Shown: piece after piece, positions 6,972 through 9,104 of the stretch
How the letters are laid out: each line of letters begins with the position of its first letter
Position numbering within the stretch: the stretch's first letter is position 1
Source: Candidatus Pelagibacter sp.
Lineage (GTDB): Bacteria > Pseudomonadota > Alphaproteobacteria > Pelagibacterales > Pelagibacteraceae
Length of the DNA: 9,104 bases
NCBI GenBank assembly: GCA_028408025.1
Contig: JAOOKL010000023.1
Location: 1-9,104, forward strand
Direction: 5' to 3'
Notes under the pieces: model-generated
Database searches by the model: none
The model's input: the letters and a program-made list of their open reading frames with translations, nothing else
What the model was told of the DNA's origin: nothing
Translations under genes and position numbers: made by a program

Positions 6972-7295
6972 ATGGCTTCAAGTAACAACGCTAAATTCTC
7001 TATAGGTGAAACAGTAAAACATAGACATTTTGATTTCAGAGGAGTCATTTACGACGTTGACTTTGAATTTAATAATTCAGAAGAATGGTACCAATCTATA
7101 CCAAAAGATGTCAGACCAAGAAAAGATCAACCTTTTTATCACTTGTTGGCCGAAAGCAATGAAGTTACATATGAAGCTTACGTTTCTGAACAAAATTTAT
7201 TGTTAGATAAGTCAAAAGTGCCAGTTAAGCATCCTTTAATTGAAGAAATTTTTTCTGGAAAAAAAGGTTCGAATTATTTCAAGATTTCCAATTAA
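6972..7295 (+). CDS. hspQ: Heat shock protein HspQ / YccV-like hemimethylated-DNA-binding domain protein
   Basis: 107-residue soluble protein covering the whole YccV-like domain: KFSIGETVKHRHFDFRGVIY (8-27), then DVDFEF, SIPKDVRPRKDQPFYHLLAE (42-61) and YEAYVSEQNL (68-77). In E. coli, HspQ is a heat-shock protein that influences degradation of DnaA mutants and acts as a Lon specificity enhancer; the domain was also described as binding hemimethylated DNA. Which of these applies here is unknown. The gene is probably monocistronic: divergent from yciB and followed by a 180-bp gap with a stem-loop. No sigma-32 type promoter (CTTGAA, CCCCAT) and no Shine-Dalgarno motif were seen ahead of the ATG. 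Confidence 0.92.
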   Translation: MASSNNAKFSIGETVKHRHFDFRGVIYDVDFEFNNSEEWYQSIPKDVRPRKDQPFYHLLAESNEVTYEAYVSEQNLLLDKSKVPVKHPLIEEIFSGKKGSNYFKISN

Positions 7296-7373
7296 ATCTT
7301 ACCTTTCTGCCTAAAATTAAACAATTTTCACTCAAATCTATGACAAATATTTATTCTATATTTAATTGTTCTC

Positions 7374-7435
7374 GCCTGATTGGGGATTAACTCATACTTC
7401 TTAACTCCCTCTCAATCCTCAATTAGGCTTTTATT
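7374..7435 (+). other. Strong stem-loop with T-rich tail: terminator of hspQ or small RNA candidate
   Basis: Bases 7374-7388 (GCCTGATTGGGGATT) pair with 7414-7428 (AATCCTCAATTAGGC) as 15 uninterrupted pairs, 13 Watson-Crick and 2 G-T. The loop (7389-7413, 25 nt) has no G and is rich in C and T. TTTTATT follows the stem, as in an intrinsic terminator on the plus strand. Bases 7371-7428 are about 45% GC, far above the surrounding DNA. The loop is long for a simple terminator, and the stem lies about 80 nt after the hspQ stop. A weak -10-like TATATT at 7357-7362 would put a transcript start just before the stem. The structure is seen directly; its role is inferred. Confidence 0.5.
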
Positions 7436-7461
7436 CACTCTTCACTTAGAATTTATATTAT
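7434..7461 (+). promoter_or_regulatory. Possible promoter of the ccm operon
   Basis: TTCACT at 7434-7439 (4 of 6 to the -35), a 16-nt spacer, and TATTAT at 7456-7461 (5 of 6 to the -10). Transcription would begin near 7468, only a few bases before the ccmC ATG at 7476. The position, right after the stem-loop T-tract, makes sense for a new transcription unit, but the hexamers are not strong. Confidence 0.35.
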
Positions 7462-7475
7462 AGTAGTCAAAGATT

Positions 7476-8186
7476 ATGATTTATTTAATAAGCCCAAGTA
7501 AAATTTTTCAGTGGATTGAAAGATTGATGAATTTTATAAATTCAATATTTTTTGTAGTTTTAATTATAGGTTTGACATTTGCATTATTAATTTCTCCACC
7601 CGACTATTTGCAAGGAGATAGTGTAAGAATTATGTATGTACATGTACCTTCTGCGTGGATAAGTTTAGCTTCATTTACTTGTATTGCTATTCTATCAATT
7701 TTAATTTTTTTATTAAAAATTAAAAATTTGAATTTAATTTCAAAAAGTATTGCGCCTATAGGATTATTATTTACATTTTTAGCTATAGTGACAGGATCCC
7801 TTTGGGGTAAGCCTACTTGGGGAACTTGGTGGGCTTGGGATGCTAGATTAACATCTATGGTTGTCCTATTAATGTTTTATGTAATGTATATTCTATCTTT
7901 AAAGTTAATAAAAGATGAAGATAAAGCTAATCAAGTTTCAGGTTTAATCGCAATAGTTGGATTAATTAATATACCAATTATAAAATATTCAGTCGATTGG
8001 TGGAGTACTTTACATCAACCTCAAAGCATTGATATTTTGAATGGCTCGAGCTCTATACACTCCTCTATGTTATTTCCATTAATATTGATGTTATTGGTTT
8101 TATTATTATACTGTGCGTTAATTTTTCTAATGAAATATAAGACAGAAATCATTAAAATAAAGAAAAAAAACGTTAAAAGATTATGA
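7476..8186 (+). CDS. ccmC: Heme exporter / heme-handling protein CcmC
   Basis: Inner-membrane protein of system I cytochrome c maturation. It presents heme at the periplasmic face and, with CcmD, passes it to the chaperone CcmE. The 236 residues hold six hydrophobic helices. The tryptophan-rich WWD-type motif lies at 110-123 (WGKPTWGTWWAWDA), flanked by the two expected heme-ligand histidines, His56 (YVHVPSAW) and His180 (STLHQP), equivalent to His60 and His184 of E. coli by position. The lysine-rich C-terminus is probably cytoplasmic. It is the first gene of the operon and overlaps ccmD by four bases (ATGA). ccmA and ccmB, often directly upstream in other bacteria, are not in this window. 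The Shine-Dalgarno signal is weak (AAAG). Confidence 0.96.
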   Translation: MIYLISPSKIFQWIERLMNFINSIFFVVLIIGLTFALLISPPDYLQGDSVRIMYVHVPSAWISLASFTCIAILSILIFLLKIKNLNLISKSIAPIGLLFTFLAIVTGSLWGKPTWGTWWAWDARLTSMVVLLMFYVMYILSLKLIKDEDKANQVSGLIAIVGLINIPIIKYSVDWWSTLHQPQSIDILNGSSSIHSSMLFPLILMLLVLLLYCALIFLMKYKTEIIKIKKKNVKRL

Positions 8187-8416
8187 TTGAAAAGTTAATT
8201 TATATGAATGGTTACGGTTTGTTCGTATGGCTTTCATTTGCAATTTCACTTTTTGCATGTGCATTGGTTTATTACAAAACTTACAGAACACTTAAAAAAT
8301 ATGAAAAGGCTTTTGCAAAAGACTTGCATGAATTATCTGAGTCCGAAAGAAAAAAAGTTTTAGAAAAATCTAAAGTTGCTAATCAGGTTTTCGCATCATA
8401 TAACAAATCAATTTGA
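8183..8416 (+). CDS. ccmD: Heme exporter accessory protein CcmD
   Basis: Small single-helix membrane protein of 77 residues that helps release heme-loaded CcmE from CcmC and the CcmAB transporter. The N-terminal NGYGLFVWLSFAISLFACAL (9-28) matches the CcmD pattern of a G-Y-x-x-[FY]-V-W stretch entering one transmembrane helix. It is followed by a positively charged cytoplasmic tail (YYKTYRTLKKYEK), then a mixed-charge helical stretch (SESERKKVLEKSK). The start chosen overlaps the ccmC stop as ATGA; a second Met at residue 8 would give the more usual family N-terminus and cannot be excluded. The tail is somewhat longer than in many homologues. Position between ccmC and ccmE strongly supports the call. 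Confidence 0.88.
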   Translation: MIEKLIYMNGYGLFVWLSFAISLFACALVYYKTYRTLKKYEKAFAKDLHELSESERKKVLEKSKVANQVFASYNKSI

Positions 8417-8431
8417 AGCATTTAAATGCTT
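8416..8431 (+). repeat. 16-bp perfect palindrome over the ccmD stop and ccmE start
   Basis: AAGCATTTAAATGCTT is its own reverse complement. It begins at the last base of the ccmD TGA (8414-8416) and contains the ccmE ATG (8426-8428) in its right arm. In RNA it could fold as a 6-bp stem with a TTAA loop that hides the start codon until a ribosome finishing ccmD opens it. The palindrome is seen directly; a regulatory effect is inference. Confidence 0.5.
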
Positions 8432-8854
8432 GTAAAAAAAGTAAAAAAGAGAATTTCTTTTTTAAGTTTATTTTTGATTTTTTCGATTATTTCAGTTTTT
8501 CTTATTCTAAAATCTCTGACTAACAATATTTTATATTTTAAATCTCCTACTGAAATAAAACTTAGTGATGAAATAAATTTTAATAAAAAAATAAGAATAG
8601 GCGGCATGGTAAAAAAAGACTCAATTTTAATAGACAGTAAAGAAATGAAATTTATAGTAACTGATTTTAAAAATGAACTTATTGTTTCTTACAAAGGAGT
8701 TGTTCCTAATCTCTTCTCTGAAGAAAAAGGTGTTGTTGCTGAGGGAAAACTAAAAGATAAAAAATTTTTTATAGCTGACAGGATTTTAGCAAAGCATGAT
8801 GAAAAATATATGCCCCCTGAACTTCAAGGTATTTTAAAACAAGATGCTAAGTAA
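8426..8854 (+). CDS. ccmE: Periplasmic heme chaperone CcmE
   Basis: CcmE binds heme covalently through a histidine and delivers it to the CcmF/H heme lyase. The 142-residue protein has a basic start (VKKVKKR), one N-terminal membrane anchor (about 10-31), and a periplasmic OB-fold domain with [11 protein letters not shown] (57-67), then [22 protein letters not shown] and VVAEGKL. The C-terminal signature [13 protein letters not shown] (121-133) holds the heme-attaching His124 and Tyr128, matching His130 and Tyr134 of E. coli. The start lies inside a palindrome nine bases after the ccmD stop, without a good Shine-Dalgarno motif (only GAAG), so translation is probably coupled to ccmD. The 3' end overlaps ccmF by 11 bases. 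Confidence 0.96.
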   Translation: MLVKKVKKRISFLSLFLIFSIISVFLILKSLTNNILYFKSPTEIKLSDEINFNKKIRIGGMVKKDSILIDSKEMKFIVTDFKNELIVSYKGVVPNLFSEEKGVVAEGKLKDKKFFIADRILAKHDEKYMPPELQGILKQDAK

Positions 8855-9104
8855 TTTAGGGAATTCAATTTTATTTATAAGTGCTTTTATTAGCTTATCA
8901 ATTATTTATACGTCTTTTGTAAATTTAAATGACGGAAAAACAGTTTTAAGAAAAAAAATTTATCAACTTTGTTTATTTCAGAGTACATTGATTATTTTAA
9001 GTTTTTTCGTATTAGTTTCTGCTTTTATTACTTCGGATTTTTCACTAATAACTGTTTATCAAAACTCACATACCTTAAAGCCATTACTTTATAAAATCTC
9101 AGGA
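8844..9104 (+). CDS. ccmF: Cytochrome c heme lyase subunit CcmF (3' end outside window)
   Basis: Start of a large polytopic membrane protein that, with CcmH/CcmI, attaches heme from CcmE to the CxxCH motif of apocytochrome c. Only 87 codons are in the window and the frame is still open at the end. The ATG at 8844 opens [20 protein letters not shown], followed by a first helix, a second helix near 48-63, and then [20 protein letters not shown] with KISG (64-87). That last block is the conserved CcmF stretch ahead of the WGxxEGS segment, which should lie just past the window edge. The start overlaps the end of ccmE by 11 bases, as expected in a tight ccmCDEF operon. Family members are usually 600 or more residues. 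Confidence 0.92.
   Translation, partial: MLSNLGNSILFISAFISLSIIYTSFVNLNDGKTVLRKKIYQLCLFQSTLIILSFFVLVSAFITSDFSLITVYQNSHTLKPLLYKISG

Larger units (their letters stand above)
7296..7475. other. Longest intergenic stretch, hspQ to ccmC
   Basis: 180 bp without a credible gene. It holds the stem-loop and putative ccm promoter listed separately. Upstream of the stem, AACAATT (7320-7326) and AATTGTT (7364-7370) could pair, and GCCTAA (7309-7314) can pair with TTAGGC (7423-7428), which would compete with the main stem. No tRNA, tmRNA, SRP RNA or known riboswitch consensus was recognised. Confidence 0.6.

Noticed and set aside
7371..7435. tRNA, 6S RNA or SRP RNA in the hspQ-ccmC spacer
   Set aside because: There is no T-loop GTTCGA, no cloverleaf, no SRP apical motif and no recognisable 6S central bubble; the element is also much too short for 6S RNA.
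8422..8607. 61-codon minus-strand frame over ccmE
   Set aside because: Antisense to the CcmE membrane anchor; its hydrophobic look comes from the complementary AT-rich codons.

Overview
The window is about 9.1 kb of very AT-rich, tightly packed bacterial DNA. Gene content, the strong A/T bias, near-zero spacers and alphaproteobacterial families (DUF2794, IalB-like, CcmC/D/E/F) fit a streamlined marine SAR11-type organism ('Candidatus Pelagibacter' or a close relative). This assignment is an inference from gene content and style; no database was searched. No mobile element, tRNA, rRNA, CRISPR array or phage gene was seen.

Layout. (1) Bases 3-2022, plus strand: the 3' part of an MscS-type channel gene, then yggT and folD, packed with a 1-bp overlap and a 2-bp gap. 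(2) Bases 2003-5178, minus strand, read right to left: a Tas-like aldo/keto reductase, an IalB-family secreted protein, argG, and a PsiE-family membrane protein. ialB and argG abut with no spacer. folD and the psiE-like gene converge and overlap by 20 bp. (3) Bases 5256-6008, plus strand: a Bax inhibitor-1/YbhL-type membrane protein with a promoter-like sequence that would give a leaderless mRNA. (4) Bases 6009-6895, minus strand: yciB (septation protein A family), starting with GTG, overlapping a DUF2794 gene by 4 bp. (5) Bases 6972-7295, plus strand: hspQ. (6) Bases 7296-7475: the longest intergenic stretch (180 bp), holding a 15-bp stem-loop unusually GC-rich for this DNA, then a possible promoter. 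(7) Bases 7476-9104, plus strand: ccmC, ccmD, ccmE and the first 87 codons of ccmF, a cytochrome c maturation operon cut by the window end.

How the genes work together. The ccm genes form a clear pathway: CcmC and CcmD load heme onto the periplasmic chaperone CcmE, and CcmF passes it to apocytochrome c. folD supplies one-carbon folates and argG makes argininosuccinate for arginine. The rest are mostly envelope or stress proteins (MscS, YggT, PsiE-like, BI-1, YciB, HspQ) with no obvious shared pathway. Nothing amounts to a new multi-gene system. The least explained element is the stem-loop with a G-free, C/U-rich loop between hspQ and ccmC, which could be a small RNA or an unusual terminator.
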